A stretch of 64,000 nt of DNA from Bacillus sp. ISL-34 (GCF_018613325.1 NZ_JAGGQJ010000004.1:310001-374000); one strand, 5' to 3'. Positions 11,935 to 21,685 are shown, numbered from the stretch's first letter. The notes: generated from the sequence alone by a model not told the origin. Translations and numbers: made by a program.

Positions 11935-12923
11935 CACTTTCGTTTTTTAGCCAAATCTTTTCTTTCCCACAATCTTAAATAGGGGTAAGGGTCAAAGCTC
12001 CATTCTGTGATTCCATTGTCTTTGTACATCCCGTAATGAAGATGCGGAGGGAATTTTCCGGAAGTTCCCGGAGGACCGTAACCTGTACTCCCGACACCTC
12101 CGATGACTTGTCCGGGCTCGACGATTTGTCCGACTTTCAACCCTTTGGCAAAGCCGCTTAAATGGGCAAAGTAATGATAGGTATTATTTAAATCCCGTAT
12201 CCCTATCCTCCAACCGCCGAATTTATTCCAGCCTTTCATTTCGATGATTCCATAGCTGGTGGAACGAACGGGAAGGCTATAATCAGCAAAAATATCAGTG
12301 CCCTCATGGATTCTCCTTCCGCCCCATCCACGAGCGCTTCCCCATGTATTTAAGTACGTATAATGAGTTCGTACTGGAACCGGGAAGGCCTTATCGTGTA
12401 AATCCAGCCGGTCATATTTCTTATAAATCTCGGCATTGCCGATAATGATGCCGACTGCTTTATCTCGTTTATAATAATCCCACAAGCCGATCCGGATATT
12501 ATCTTCATCTGCACCATATGATTGGAGATGCTTCGAGAAAGCATACAATCGATCGGTATCATTATTGATATCAGCCTTGCCATCACCATTGCCATCCTGG
12601 CCCAATCCATCAAAAAATGTGATCGTGAGCGGGTTCACGTCGTTTAAGTCAGGATTGAGGGCCCCGCTCCACTTTGAAGGCTCGATGTGGATGCCTATTA
12701 AACCCTTTGCCGGCTCCAAATCCCTTCGGGCAGCCCTGAGGCTGTGCTCATATTGATCAGCTCCAGCAAGGTAATACCACGGGATTTGGAGGGTAGCCTC
12801 CATATTTTTATATAGCTCCATTCTCCCGGCATAAGCATCTGGGGTATCGGCAGCGTTAGCCACTTGGCCTGGTGCATTCAAAATAAACAAACAAGTTATG
12901 GTAAGAAGGAATAATTTTTTCAA
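11934..12923 (-). CDS. lytH: Sporulation M23 peptidase LytH
   Basis: LytH is an L-Ala-D-Glu endopeptidase that trims peptidoglycan peptides during spore cortex maturation. The product has a signal peptide (KKLFLLTITCLFIL followed by a cleavage-like VANA), a central region, and a C-terminal M23 domain with the zinc motifs HEGTD and HLHYG. The track-length frame begins upstream, but AAAGGAG sits 8-9 bases before a TTG at 12923, giving MKKLFLL and 329 residues, close to the B. subtilis length. I take that TTG as the start. Confidence 0.92.
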   Translation of the reverse strand: MKKLFLLTITCLFILNAPGQVANAADTPDAYAGRMELYKNMEATLQIPWYYLAGADQYEHSLRAARRDLEPAKGLIGIHIEPSKWSGALNPDLNDVNPLTITFFDGLGQDGNGDGKADINNDTDRLYAFSKHLQSYGADEDNIRIGLWDYYKRDKAVGIIIGNAEIYKKYDRLDLHDKAFPVPVRTHYTYLNTWGSARGWGGRRIHEGTDIFADYSLPVRSTSYGIIEMKGWNKFGGWRIGIRDLNNTYHYFAHLSGFAKGLKVGQIVEPGQVIGGVGSTGYGPPGTSGKFPPHLHYGMYKDNGITEWSFDPYPYLRLWERKDLAKKRK

Positions 12924-13109
12924 CGGGGCAGCTCCTTTCATGACATTCTCCGTAATCAAAATACATCAGTCCATCCATCTTTTATAGTTTTGCTGATTTA
13001 GCTATAAACATGAAAAATAAATAATGGGAAACCAACTATAACTTGTATAAATGCTTTTTTATTGTTAAAGTAGGGTGTGTTAATTTCTATAGAATGGAGT
13101 GGCATTTTC

Positions 13110-14024
13110 ATGTCTTCTACAAATAAAGAAATTCTTCGTAAACCAGATTGGTTGAAAATAAAGCTTAATACTAACGAAAATTACCTCGGTTTAAAAAATA
13201 TGATGCGTGAAAAAAATCTTCATACTGTCTGTGAAGAGGCAAAATGTCCGAATATTCACGAATGCTGGGCAGTGAGAAGAACGGCTACTTTCATGATCTT
13301 AGGTGAAATCTGTACAAGGGCATGCCGTTTTTGTGCTGTTACAACCGGACGTCCGAATGAATTGGACTGGGCTGAACCGGAGCGTGTTGCTGATTCCGTT
13401 GTTTTAATGAATTTAAAGCATGTCGTCATTACAGCTGTTGCCCGTGATGATTTAAAGGATGGAGGCGCTGAAGTTTTCGCTGAAACGGTCCGTGCCATCC
13501 GACGCAAAAATCCATTTACTTCAATTGAAGTATTACCGTCTGATATGGGCGGGGAGCTTGAAAATATCAAGACTTTGATGGATGCTAAACCAGATATCCT
13601 GAACCATAATATAGAGACTGTCAGAAGCTTATCCGACCGTGTACGGGCTCAGGCCAAGTACGAACGTTCATTGGAGCTTTTAAGAAGAGCAAAGGAACTG
13701 TACCCGGAAATCCCGACAAAGTCCAGTTTAATGGTAGGTCTGGGTGAAACGCGGGAGGAAATCCTCGAGACCATGGATGACCTAAGGGCTAATAATGTGG
13801 ATATCATGACGATCGGCCAGTATTTACAGCCGACTAAAAAGCATTTAAAGGTGCTGAAATACTACACGCCTGAGGAATTTGCCGAACTGAAAGAACGTGC
13901 ATTGGAAAAAGGCTTCAGCCATTGTGAATCCGGTCCGCTTGTCCGTTCATCCTACCATGCGGATGAACAGGTTAATGCTGCGGCAAAACATAAGCAAAAC
14001 AAAGGTGAAGAATTATTGAAATAG
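13110..14024 (+). CDS. lipA: Lipoyl synthase LipA
   Basis: LipA is a radical-SAM enzyme that inserts two sulfur atoms into octanoylated lipoyl domains. The 304-residue protein carries both cluster motifs: the auxiliary cluster cysteines at 41, 46 and 52 ([12 protein letters not shown]) and the radical-[11 protein letters not shown] at residues 68-75. The C-terminal RSSYHADE motif contains the serine that ligates the auxiliary cluster. The ATG at 13110 follows ATGGAG. The enzyme consumes its auxiliary Fe-S cluster as sulfur donor, which fits the nearby suf, yutI and yutM genes. A terminator follows. Confidence 0.97.
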   Translation: MSSTNKEILRKPDWLKIKLNTNENYLGLKNMMREKNLHTVCEEAKCPNIHECWAVRRTATFMILGEICTRACRFCAVTTGRPNELDWAEPERVADSVVLMNLKHVVITAVARDDLKDGGAEVFAETVRAIRRKNPFTSIEVLPSDMGGELENIKTLMDAKPDILNHNIETVRSLSDRVRAQAKYERSLELLRRAKELYPEIPTKSSLMVGLGETREEILETMDDLRANNVDIMTIGQYLQPTKKHLKVLKYYTPEEFAELKERALEKGFSHCESGPLVRSSYHADEQVNAAAKHKQNKGEELLK

Positions 14025-14032
14025 AGTGAAAT

Positions 14033-14062
14033 AAAGGACCGAAAAAAATTCGGTCCTTTTTT
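14033..14062 (+). terminator. Terminator between lipA and yutC
   Basis: AAAGGACCGAA and TTCGGTCCTTT form a perfect stem followed by TTTTT. Since A-rich sequence lies on the other side, it may also serve the converging yutC gene. Confidence 0.88.
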
Positions 14063-14064
14063 AT

Positions 14065-14727
14065 TCAACGGTTATCCATTTTTTGATGGATGTTATCGTG
14101 CTGGTCTCTTTTATCGTTAACCATTTCTCCATTTTCATTTTCCTCGTCACTCATTTTGTATCCTTGAGGCGACTTCAGCATTCTTTTGATCGTTTGCTCG
14201 ATCGTATAGTCGATCCCTTTGCTGCCGGATTTCACTGTAGCGAAATTCTCGACATCCTGGGCAAGGTTTTGATAATCATCACTGACGTAGACATGATAGT
14301 AGCGAGGCACGACAGACATGGCAGTGCGTTTAACTTGGTCTGCGGTTTCCGTCCGATCCTTGTTATTGGTATCATATACGACAAGTACTTCCTCATCGGT
14401 AACGAGGGTAGCGGCATCATTGACATTTGGAATCTGAATACTTAGTTTTGAAATGACATCAGACAGTTGTTCACGGTCAATCGAAGCAGCCTTGTTGGAA
14501 ATGTTACGGCCGTCAATGGTTGCACTATTGGTGCGGGTAAAACCGAAATCATTACTTTTGTTGTCATTATTACGATAATCCTCATCATAATATTGAGTTG
14601 GATTATTTACGTTTGTTGGGTTGCCTGCATTGTTTTTTGCACCGAGCCCCTGATCATTTTCATTATCAGCACATCCGGTTAGTGCAATAATCGAGCTTAA
14701 ACCTATCGTTATTATCGTTTTTTTCAT
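14065..14727 (-). CDS. yutC: YhcN/YlaJ family sporulation lipoprotein YutC
   Basis: This is a lipoprotein of the YhcN/YlaJ family, whose members localise to spore or forespore membranes. The lipobox LTGC follows a short hydrophobic signal (KKTIITIGLSSIIA), so the mature protein begins at Cys about residue 18. The centre is Asn/Asp-rich, and the conserved family block VISKLSIQIPNVNDAATLVT is followed by a C-terminal highly charged tail. The ATG at 14727 is chosen behind GGGGGTG; a GTG nine bases upstream also exists. It converges with lipA. Confidence 0.9.
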   Translation of the reverse strand: MKKTIITIGLSSIIALTGCADNENDQGLGAKNNAGNPTNVNNPTQYYDEDYRNNDNKSNDFGFTRTNSATIDGRNISNKAASIDREQLSDVISKLSIQIPNVNDAATLVTDEEVLVVYDTNNKDRTETADQVKRTAMSVVPRYYHVYVSDDYQNLAQDVENFATVKSGSKGIDYTIEQTIKRMLKSPQGYKMSDEENENGEMVNDKRDQHDNIHQKMDNR

Positions 14728-14840
14728 CAATAACACCCCCGTAACTTTAGGATGAACATATTTCTCTATTTTTCGCTTAGTAATTGATGGGGAATCAGTT
14801 ATAATTTAAAGAAGAAATGTATTTATGAGAGGTGAAAACA

Positions 14841-15116
14841 ATGATTACCATCAATAACATGACCTACGAAATAATCGAGGATGAAAGGGAAGGCTATAAC
14901 GAAGAAGCGTTTAAAGCCAGATACAGTGAGATTTTAACGAAGTATGATTATATAGTTGGGGATTGGGGTTACGGGCAATTGAGGCTGCGTGGATTTTTTG
15001 ATGATTCCAATCAGAAAGCGACCTTCGATACGAAAATAAGCACGCTTAGTGAATATTTATATGAATACTGCAATTTTGGCTGTCCATATTTCGTCGTGAA
15101 GAAAATAAAGAAATAA
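14841..15116 (+). CDS. yutD: YutD family protein (DUF1027)
   Basis: This 91-residue cytosolic protein matches the YutD/DUF1027 family of Firmicutes; its function is unknown. The signature is very well kept: NEEAFKARYSEIL, YDYIVGDWGYGQLRL and the C-terminal YEYCNFGCPYFVVKK with two conserved cysteines. GAGAGGTG precedes the ATG at 14841. It stands alone between yutC and a small opposite-strand gene. Confidence 0.92.
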   Translation: MITINNMTYEIIEDEREGYNEEAFKARYSEILTKYDYIVGDWGYGQLRLRGFFDDSNQKATFDTKISTLSEYLYEYCNFGCPYFVVKKIKK

Positions 15117-15117
15117 A

Positions 15118-15142
15118 AAGGCCAGAATTCACTCTGGCCTTC
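15118..15142 (-). terminator. Terminator for the 15147-15434 gene
   Basis: AAGGCCAGA and TCTGGCCTT pair around a 6-base loop. The T-run is on the minus strand (TTTTTATTT), so it mainly serves the leftward gene, although yutD ends beside it. Confidence 0.75.
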
Positions 15143-15146
15143 CAAG

Positions 15147-15434
15147 TTAAGAGTTGCCATATCCTTTATATGGAGGCTGTTCATCTTTTTCTGGATCATC
15201 ATGTGTCGGATGAGCACCAGGATATTGTCGAGGCAAGCCTTCGTGCAACGATTTATTTTCATAATTGAAGGCACTTTGATAGCGTTGCCCTTCCTGCCAC
15301 GGTGTGTTTTTATTCTGGACTGGTGCATCTTTTGCAATGGGTGATCCAAAAGGTCCTTCGGGAAATTCTTCAGGAATTAAATAATCCCTCTGTTTTTCGA
15401 CATTGGAAAAATCGTGGTATTCTTCTTTGTCCAA
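15147..15434 (-). CDS. Small conserved hypothetical protein
   Basis: I do not assign a function. The 95-residue product is soluble, acidic and proline-rich with no membrane segment, and looks largely unstructured; it contains PEEFPEGPFGSPIAKD and ends with a Pro/Gly-rich tail. A TTG start at 15434 is supported by GGGGGG about 8 bases upstream. It has its own terminator. Sequences of this type are found in Bacillaceae spore formers, so a sporulation link is possible but not shown. Confidence 0.7.
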   Translation of the reverse strand: MDKEEYHDFSNVEKQRDYLIPEEFPEGPFGSPIAKDAPVQNKNTPWQEGQRYQSAFNYENKSLHEGLPRQYPGAHPTHDDPEKDEQPPYKGYGNS

Positions 15435-15505
15435 GATAATCCCCCCTCATGTAATCGATCTTACATTCAGTAGGTTTTCCCGTTTAAGATAAAAAACTTC
15501 AGCAC

Positions 15506-15772
15506 TCAGACGATTTCCATTAAAAAGTGACGCAGTTCCTCTGCTTCCGCTTCTGACAACTGAAAGGCATGCTCAAGATAGCCTTCCTCTTCTAAATCAT
15601 CTGGCCCAATAATCGCGAAACGGTTACTCTGCATATTTAAAACAAGCTTCTTTCCGTAAAAACGATCGGTAGTCGTAATGGCCAGATCGAATCTTGATTC
15701 CTCTCCCATGAAGCTTATGAACCGGGTTTTTGAATCAACGACGTCATTGTATAAATAAAAACGATCATCCAT
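15506..15772 (-). CDS. DUF3055 family protein
   Basis: The 88-residue product matches my recollection of the DUF3055 family: DDRFYLYNDVVDSKTRFISF, then DLAITTTDRFYGKKLV and QSNRFAIIGPDDLEEEGYL. No catalytic motif is visible, and no function is known to me. The start at 15772 follows AGAAGGG with normal spacing. A longer frame reaching 15907 is open, but its extra 45 residues look non-native. It is transcribed divergently from yutE. Confidence 0.82.
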   Translation of the reverse strand: MDDRFYLYNDVVDSKTRFISFMGEESRFDLAITTTDRFYGKKLVLNMQSNRFAIIGPDDLEEEGYLEHAFQLSEAEAEELRHFLMEIV

Positions 15773-15988
15773 AGTATCATCCCTTCTTACCTTCACATTT
15801 GTAGTTCCATCATAACAAAGTGACTTCAATAGGGGAACAGACATTTTTCGGGGCTGCCGGCTGGAGAACTTAAGTCCCTCCCCATGATGCTCATGAACCT
15901 CCAGCAATCATGGCGTTCATCGATTAAAAGAAAATGGTGAAGAATATAAATGTGATCGTGATTGGTTTTCTTGGAGAGGACGTGGGAA

Positions 15989-16197
15989 ATGCACCCCTGT
16001 AAAAAAGGCTATGTGCAAGTCACCGCTCCTCTTAGTAATTGGATGGTGCAATGGTTGTGGTTGAAGGAATTGAGAGTAAGGGAGAAGCTATGGTATTATC
16101 AATGAATAAGGTTGGTTCGGGACAGGGTTTTGCCCATGCCGCTCTTTCAACCAATGATTCCATATATCATCTTAGATCAGAAAGGATCTGGAAATAA
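15989..16197 (+). other. Two overlapping micro-ORFs upstream of yutE
   Basis: A 38-codon frame (15989-16105, starting MHPCKKGYVQV behind GGAGAGGA) overlaps by ATGA a 31-codon frame (16102-16197, starting MNKVGSGQGFA). The TAA of the second overlaps the ATG of yutE as TAATG. The chain of stop-start overlaps resembles translational coupling, but the peptides are not recognised and may be chance. Confidence 0.25.
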
Positions 16198-16634
16198 TGT
16201 ATTTTGTAGACCGCCAAAAAATTGAACAAATATTAGGTTTTCTTGAAAAGCAGCTTGGACTTTTTGAAGGGCAAGATAATTGGGATGGAGACCTTTCGGA
16301 ACTAATCGCAGAAAGGCTTATACAAACTTCCATCGATTCCGTGTTGGATGTAGGAAATGCGGTAATTGATGGTTTCATTATGCGTGATCCAGGAAGTTAT
16401 GAAGATATTATCGATATCCTTCAAGATGAAAAAGTGATTTCAGAAGAAAAAGCGATACAATTCAAAAAGGTTTTGCCGTTAAGGAAAATGCTGGTTCAAG
16501 ACTTCATTGAAGTGAATCACAAAGAAATGCATGCCGTATTTTCGGAAAATATCGAGGCATTCAAGCAATTCCCTGATTTGGTGAGGAACTATTTAACAAA
16601 TGAATTGGGACCTGTATCAGCTTTTAAAAACTAG
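16197..16634 (+). CDS. yutE: DUF86 (HepT-like) family protein YutE
   Basis: YutE is a 145-residue helical protein of the DUF86/HepT-like family. Family members with an adjacent MNT nucleotidyltransferase act as toxin-antitoxin RNases, but no partner is present here, and the protein lacks an obvious R-x4-H motif. A housekeeping role is therefore more likely. Conserved blocks are IQTSIDSVLDVGNAVIDGF and the VLPLRKMLVQDF stretch. The ATG at 16197 has AAAGGATCTGG upstream. The yutF gene follows 23 bases later. Confidence 0.88.
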   Translation: MYFVDRQKIEQILGFLEKQLGLFEGQDNWDGDLSELIAERLIQTSIDSVLDVGNAVIDGFIMRDPGSYEDIIDILQDEKVISEEKAIQFKKVLPLRKMLVQDFIEVNHKEMHAVFSENIEAFKQFPDLVRNYLTNELGPVSAFKN

Positions 16635-16657
16635 CAGCGTTAGGAAGGCGAATTCAA

Positions 16658-17425
16658 ATGAAATCGTATAAAGGATATTTAATTGACTTAGATGGCACCA
16701 TGTATCGCGGAACTGAACAAATTGCGGAAGCGGCAGGGTTTATTAATGACCTAAGGAAAAGGGATATCCCTTATTTGTTCGTCACCAATAATTCATCCCG
16801 GACTCCGGCACAGGTAGCGGATAAATTGAGAAGCATCGGCATATCGACGGAAGATGACCAGGTTTTCACGACAAGCATGGCCACTGCCAATTACATAGCC
16901 GAACAAAAGAAGGATGCATCGGTCTATGTGGTGGGTGAAGAAGGCATCATCGAGGCCCTTAAGGAAAAAGGAATGAAGCTTGTCGAAGAGCATCCAGACT
17001 TTCTGGTAATGGGCATCGACCGCGGCGTCAATTATGAAAAGTTGTCAAAAGCCTGTCTTGCTGTTAGAAATGGTGCTGTTTTCATTTCGACCAATGGTGA
17101 TATTGCCATTCCTACTGAGCAAGGCCTTTTGCCCGGGAATGGCGCCTTGACCTCCGTTGTTTCCGTTTCGACTCAGGTACAGCCGATTTTCATTGGAAAA
17201 CCTGAATCCGTCATAGTGGAGCAAGCACTAAGAGTATTAGGGGTACCTAAAGAAGAGACAATCATGGTTGGCGATAACTATGATACGGATATCCTTGCCG
17301 GCATTAATGCAGGGATCGATACACTGCTTGTACATACTGGCGTGACGACAAAAGAACGCTTAAAGCAATACAAGGAGCAGCCTACGCATGTGGTGGACAC
17401 CCTCGACTTATGGCGCTTCGAATGA
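16658..17425 (+). CDS. yutF: HAD-family phosphatase YutF (NagD-like)
   Basis: YutF is a type IIA HAD phosphatase related to NagD and p-nitrophenylphosphatase; the natural substrate is unknown. The 255-residue protein has motif I DLDGTMYRG at about residue 9, motif II FVTNNSSR, the lysine in GKPES, and motif IV MVGDNYDTDI near residue 205. GGAAGG lies before the ATG at 16658. It follows yutE in a likely two-gene unit that ends at a terminator shared with yutG. Confidence 0.93.
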   Translation: MKSYKGYLIDLDGTMYRGTEQIAEAAGFINDLRKRDIPYLFVTNNSSRTPAQVADKLRSIGISTEDDQVFTTSMATANYIAEQKKDASVYVVGEEGIIEALKEKGMKLVEEHPDFLVMGIDRGVNYEKLSKACLAVRNGAVFISTNGDIAIPTEQGLLPGNGALTSVVSVSTQVQPIFIGKPESVIVEQALRVLGVPKEETIMVGDNYDTDILAGINAGIDTLLVHTGVTTKERLKQYKEQPTHVVDTLDLWRFE

Positions 17426-17460
17426 AAAAAAACAGGCCTGCGAATGCAGTCCTGTTTTTT
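17425..17460. terminator. Bidirectional terminator between yutF and yutG
   Basis: AAAACAGG-C-CTGC and GCAG-T-CCTGTTTT pair around GAAT, with T-runs on both strands. Confidence 0.87.
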
Positions 17461-17469
17461 CATGTCTTT

Positions 17470-17967
17470 TCATTCTGCATTTTCGGTTCTATGGGCAAGC
17501 CGGCTTGAAGCGGCAGCTGCAATCGCCCCAACGATATCATCTAAAAAGGTGTTCACCTTACCTGTGCTTTTATCGTTTAAATATTTTAAGATCCCCGGCT
17601 TTTGTTTATCGATGAAACCATAATTGGTAAAGCCGATGGATCCATAAACATTCACAATTGAAAAAGCCAGTATTTCATCGACCCCATATAGGCCTTCATC
17701 TATTTCAATGATGCTCAGCAGAGGCTCCTCGAGCAGTTTTTTCTCAGCTAGAATATCCAACTGAATGCCGGTAAGGATCGCATTTTGGACCTCGCGTTTT
17801 GAAAGGACCCGTTCGACATTGTGAAGGCAATCGGACATTTGGAGATTTTCATGGTAGCCAGATTGTAAATACATGACAAGCTCAGCGATATCCTCCAATT
17901 TCACTCCCCGTTCAATTAGCCATCTTCGAGCCGTTTTTTCAGACATTGATTGTTCAATATTAGCCAT
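17470..17967 (-). CDS. yutG: Phosphatidylglycerophosphatase A-related protein YutG
   Basis: The 165-residue product belongs to the PgpA-like family found in Bacillus; it would be expected to act in phospholipid phosphate removal, although soluble members like this one have no proven activity. Visible conserved features are RWLIERGVKLEDIAELV near the N terminus and FSIVNVYGSIGFTNYGFIDK and the acidic VNTFLDDIVGAIAAAASSR at the C terminus. No transmembrane helix is evident. GGTGATG directly before the ATG at 17967 decides the start. Confidence 0.87.
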   Translation of the reverse strand: MANIEQSMSEKTARRWLIERGVKLEDIAELVMYLQSGYHENLQMSDCLHNVERVLSKREVQNAILTGIQLDILAEKKLLEEPLLSIIEIDEGLYGVDEILAFSIVNVYGSIGFTNYGFIDKQKPGILKYLNDKSTGKVNTFLDDIVGAIAAAASSRLAHRTENAE

Positions 17968-18172
17968 GTCATCACCCATTTCTCTATATTTTAAAGGGAT
18001 AGTTCTAATGCAGGTAGTTTGATTTGATTAAAATGAAAACCCATGAAGGATGTTTTGATCGAATTTCTAATAAGGTTTCGATAATCATTCAGAAAACGGG
18101 TTATTCCACATATATATAAGTATATGATGTCCAATATTTCTATTATATCCATTTGATGAAGGGGGCCATTCC

Positions 18173-19174
18173 ATGATAGAAGAAATCATTTTTAATAATT
18201 ATGGCATACAGGTGGAGCTTGAAGAAGCCAATAGCAGGTTTCCAAGCTTCCGTTCAGGAAATATGGTTTACAGCATCGTTCCCATTGAAAATATGGAGCA
18301 GGAGGAATTAGTGGAACGGTATAAAATGTCTCAACATCTGATTTCACAAGGAGATCGTCACGTATCCGCCTTTGTCCTTGCCAATCATGGAAGTTATGTT
18401 TCGGAAGCGGATGAACAATTATTCATCCTTCTTGCCAATCAGGCATTGGAAGGTCCGAAAAATTTCAACCCAGGAAGACGTCTGGCAAGATTTCATCAGC
18501 GTGGGAGAAATATTAATGAAACGATCCGAACATGTTCAAGGATCGGTAAATGGAAAGAGCTCTGGGAACAAAGGATCGATCAGTTAGAAAAGATTTGGCG
18601 GGATAAGCTCAACGCCCATCCTGATAACCAGTTTGAAAAATTATTTATAGAAACCTTTCCCTATTATATGGTCCTAGGTGAAAATGCGATTCAATATTTA
18701 GTCGACACGGAAATTGATGATACCCCGCAAATTGTCGATAGTGGAACGGTTTGTTATGAACGTTTTTTACATGATACCTGGAAAAGCAATAAATGGATGA
18801 AAAATCCGTTCGATTGGGTATTCGACCACGGAACCAGGGATGTCGCGGAATGGGTGAGGGAACACTATTTTCAAAATGTGCATACCCATCAGCGGGGCAT
18901 TGGCCATTTCTTTCACGAATATCAATCCATAGAACCATTCTCTAGTTTTTCAGCCCGGTTGTTATATTCAAGAATGCTATTTCCCATTCATTATTTTGAA
19001 ACAGTGGAAGAATATTTTTCAAAAACGACGGAATCAAGGTCGAATGAATTGGAGGATAAAATATCTTCAATCACGAAATCCTCCCAACAATATGAGTCCT
19101 TCCTCAAACATTTTTATGAATTGGCGGAGGTCCCGGCCAAGCAATATGATTTGCCTAAAATTGACTGGATTTAG
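18173..19174 (+). CDS. yutH: Spore coat protein YutH
   Basis: YutH is a spore coat-associated protein with a kinase-like (CotS/aminoglycoside phosphotransferase) fold. The 333-residue product begins MIEEIIFNNYGIQ, and contains GRRLARFHQRGR and the segment WVFDHGTRDVAEWVREHY, which corresponds to the region of catalytic and metal-binding residues in related kinases. Key kinase residues are poorly kept, so activity is doubtful. GAAGGGGG precedes the ATG. It probably is transcribed alone during sporulation, but I cannot confirm a sigma-E or sigma-K promoter. Confidence 0.9.
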   Translation: MIEEIIFNNYGIQVELEEANSRFPSFRSGNMVYSIVPIENMEQEELVERYKMSQHLISQGDRHVSAFVLANHGSYVSEADEQLFILLANQALEGPKNFNPGRRLARFHQRGRNINETIRTCSRIGKWKELWEQRIDQLEKIWRDKLNAHPDNQFEKLFIETFPYYMVLGENAIQYLVDTEIDDTPQIVDSGTVCYERFLHDTWKSNKWMKNPFDWVFDHGTRDVAEWVREHYFQNVHTHQRGIGHFFHEYQSIEPFSSFSARLLYSRMLFPIHYFETVEEYFSKTTESRSNELEDKISSITKSSQQYESFLKHFYELAEVPAKQYDLPKIDWI

Positions 19175-19281
19175 ATAAAAGCTGAAAGAAATATGATTCA
19201 TCCTTACTTACTATGTTATGATGATAAAAAGATTTTTTTGAATAGTTAGATATTTGGTTATTGCTGCGGAAGGATGGGACC

Positions 19282-20196
19282 ATGAAAAGATTGATGATGG
19301 CCGCCCTTTTAGCCCTTTTAATCATCCAAACGACAAATCTTGCAAAAGCTGAAACGAAAACAAATTGCGAAGCAAATCAATTCAAGATTGTCATGAAGTC
19401 TGCTGCGGATGTGAAGGAAAAGGCGTCGGCTGCAAGCAAAACATTAATAACTTATAAGAAAAATAAAGAATTATCGGCAAGTGGAAGAACTGGAAACTGG
19501 TATAAGGTCTGTCACTCAAAAAAGACAGCATATATCAATATGGCAGATGCAAAAGAGCTTTTCAGTACTAGTGAAAAAGCCCTTCTGAAGAAATTCGAAA
19601 GGAGAAAAGGCGTTAACCAAGTTGTATCGGTGACAGGGAAAGCCATGAGTGATACAAAGGTCACGATCCAAACCTATGAGAAGAAACAAGGGGAATGGCG
19701 CCGGGCATTGAAGAAGATGGCGGGCGTCATTGGGAAGAACGGCTTCACGAAGAGCAAAAAAGAGGGTGACGGGAAATCTCCGGTTGGGATTTATTCATTT
19801 GGTACGGCCTTTGGAGGCGAAACGAAGCCGGCCGGAATGAAAATGAGTTATAAGAAAACGACCAAATATGACTACTGGATTGATGATCAGACATCCAAGG
19901 ATTATAACAAGTGGAAAACCTATAAAGGAAATCCTGCAGATAAATGGAAGTCCTTCGAAAGAATGAATCATGAACTCTATAAGTATGGCGCGGTCATCAA
20001 TTATAATACGAATCCCATCATAAAAGGAAAAGGCAGTGCAATCTTTCTTCATGTATGGAGAGGGGATACAAAGCCAACGGCGGGATGTGCAGCCACAGCC
20101 GAAAAGAATGTCCTCAGTTTACTGAAATGGATGGATCCCGTGCAAAAGCCACATATTGTAATGGGTACATATGATTCATTGGAGAGCGTTAAATAA
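19282..20196 (+). CDS. Secreted L,D-transpeptidase (YkuD-type) with SH3-like N domain
   Basis: The product of about 304 residues has a signal peptide (KRLMMAALLALLIIQ, cleavage near AKA), an SH3-like region at residues 30-80, and a C-terminal YkuD-type catalytic domain. The putative catalytic His257 lies in FLHVWRG and Cys269 in PTAGCAA, the order expected for L,D-transpeptidases of the ErfK/YbiS type. Such enzymes crosslink or modify peptidoglycan from outside the membrane. The ATG at 19282 follows GGAAGGATGGGA. It lies between yutH and hom and has its own likely terminator. Confidence 0.85.
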   Translation: MKRLMMAALLALLIIQTTNLAKAETKTNCEANQFKIVMKSAADVKEKASAASKTLITYKKNKELSASGRTGNWYKVCHSKKTAYINMADAKELFSTSEKALLKKFERRKGVNQVVSVTGKAMSDTKVTIQTYEKKQGEWRRALKKMAGVIGKNGFTKSKKEGDGKSPVGIYSFGTAFGGETKPAGMKMSYKKTTKYDYWIDDQTSKDYNKWKTYKGNPADKWKSFERMNHELYKYGAVINYNTNPIIKGKGSAIFLHVWRGDTKPTAGCAATAEKNVLSLLKWMDPVQKPHIVMGTYDSLESVK

Positions 20197-20256
20197 TAAT
20201 CATCAAAATAGTTTCCCATAAAAAAATTAGTTTTACCCGTTCTTACTCGTTCAAGG

Positions 20257-20290
20257 GATGGACGAAAAAAGTTCGTGTATCCATCTTTTC
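20257..20290 (+). terminator. Probable terminator of the L,D-transpeptidase gene
   Basis: GATGGA-CGAA and TTCG-(TGTA bulge)-TCCATC pair and are followed by TTTTC. The short T-run lowers confidence. It lies about 100 bases before hom, so a leader role for hom is also possible. Confidence 0.5.
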
Positions 20291-20386
20291 TAACTATTGA
20301 TAATTATATGAATTAAACTTATAATGTCTACTATACAAATACAAATGTTTTCTTGAGGCAAACAGTTTTTAAGGGGGAACCAAAAT

Positions 20387-21685
20387 ATGAAAGCCATCTC
20401 GATCGGTTTATTGGGGTTAGGTACAGTCGGATCAGGAGTCGTACAAATCATTGAAAGTCATCAGGACAAGCTCATGCATCAAGTGGGCTGTTCCATATCC
20501 ATTAAGAAGATACTAGTCAAAGACACTGCGAAGGAGCGGCTTGTCGAGGTCGATAAAGGAGTGTTAACTGACAATCCTGAGGATATCCTTTCGAATCCCG
20601 AGATTGATGTTGTAATAGAAGTGATGGGTGGAATCGAAGAAACACGCGGTTATCTGATAGAAGCTATAAAAAATAAAAAGCATATCGTTACGGCCAATAA
20701 AGACCTAATGGCTTTATATGGACCGGAACTGCTGGAATTGGCCACCGAGAATCAATGTGATTTGTTCTATGAAGCAAGTGTTGCAGGCGGAATTCCGATT
20801 TTACGCGGTCTTGTCGATGGATTATCTTCTGACCGCATTACGAAAATGATGGGAATCGTCAATGGAACGACAAACTTCATTTTAACGAAAATGAGCAAGG
20901 AAGGCAGAGCTTATGATGACGTATTGAAGGAAGCTCAGGAGCTGGGATTTGCTGAATCCGATCCGACAGCCGATGTAGGCGGATTGGATGCGGCACGTAA
21001 AATGGCAATCCTATCAACACTTGGGTTCTCAATGAACATCGGCTTGAATGATGTGGAGGTACAGGGCATTACCGAGATATCCGAAGAGGATTTGAGATAT
21101 AGTAAGAAGCTTGGTTATATAATGAAATTGATCGGCGTCGCTTCCAGGGCAGGGGATAGGGTCGAAGTAAGTGTCCAGCCTGCACTCCTTCCGGAAGCAC
21201 ATCCGTTAGCATCGGTAAATAATGAGTATAATGCTGTATACGTTTATGGGGAAGCCGTTGGGGAAACGATGTTTTACGGACCGGGGGCCGGCAGTCTTCC
21301 TACTGCGACTGCAGTAGTTTCGGATATGGTGACGGTAATCAAGAATATGAGGCTGGGTGTAAATGGCCGCAGTGCCGTTTCACCTCAGTACCCGAAGCAA
21401 TTAAAAGATGCCACTGAAATTTTCGCTAAGTTCTTCATTCGATTACATGTTCAGGATGAAGTTGGCGTTTTAGCCAGGATCACGAATTTATTTGCCGAGC
21501 ATGGGGTAGGATTCGATAAAATCCTTCAATTGCCTCTGGATGAAAAGGAATCTTCTGAAATCGTATTAGTTACGCATACTGCCACAAAGGCTGCATTTGA
21601 GCAAATAATACAGAAATTACATGATTACAATATGGTAAGAGAAGTGAAAAGCACATACAGAGTTGAAGGAGAGGACAACAAATGA
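20387..21685 (+). CDS. hom: Homoserine dehydrogenase
   Basis: Hom reduces aspartate semialdehyde to homoserine, the branch point to threonine and methionine. The 432-residue protein has the NAD(P) fold [12 protein letters not shown] at the N terminus, the catalytic-domain signature including NGTTNFIL and [11 protein letters not shown], and a C-terminal ACT domain starting near [12 protein letters not shown] (about residue 350) for feedback regulation. The ATG follows AAGGGGGAA. Its stop overlaps thrC by ATGA, marking the operon hom-thrC-thrB. No T-box leader was recognised upstream. Confidence 0.97.
   Translation: MKAISIGLLGLGTVGSGVVQIIESHQDKLMHQVGCSISIKKILVKDTAKERLVEVDKGVLTDNPEDILSNPEIDVVIEVMGGIEETRGYLIEAIKNKKHIVTANKDLMALYGPELLELATENQCDLFYEASVAGGIPILRGLVDGLSSDRITKMMGIVNGTTNFILTKMSKEGRAYDDVLKEAQELGFAESDPTADVGGLDAARKMAILSTLGFSMNIGLNDVEVQGITEISEEDLRYSKKLGYIMKLIGVASRAGDRVEVSVQPALLPEAHPLASVNNEYNAVYVYGEAVGETMFYGPGAGSLPTATAVVSDMVTVIKNMRLGVNGRSAVSPQYPKQLKDATEIFAKFFIRLHVQDEVGVLARITNLFAEHGVGFDKILQLPLDEKESSEIVLVTHTATKAAFEQIIQKLHDYNMVREVKSTYRVEGEDNK

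Noticed and set aside
20197..20386. T-box or other riboswitch upstream of hom
   Set aside because: No TGGNACCGCG-type T-box core or stem I pattern; only one modest hairpin at 20257-20290.
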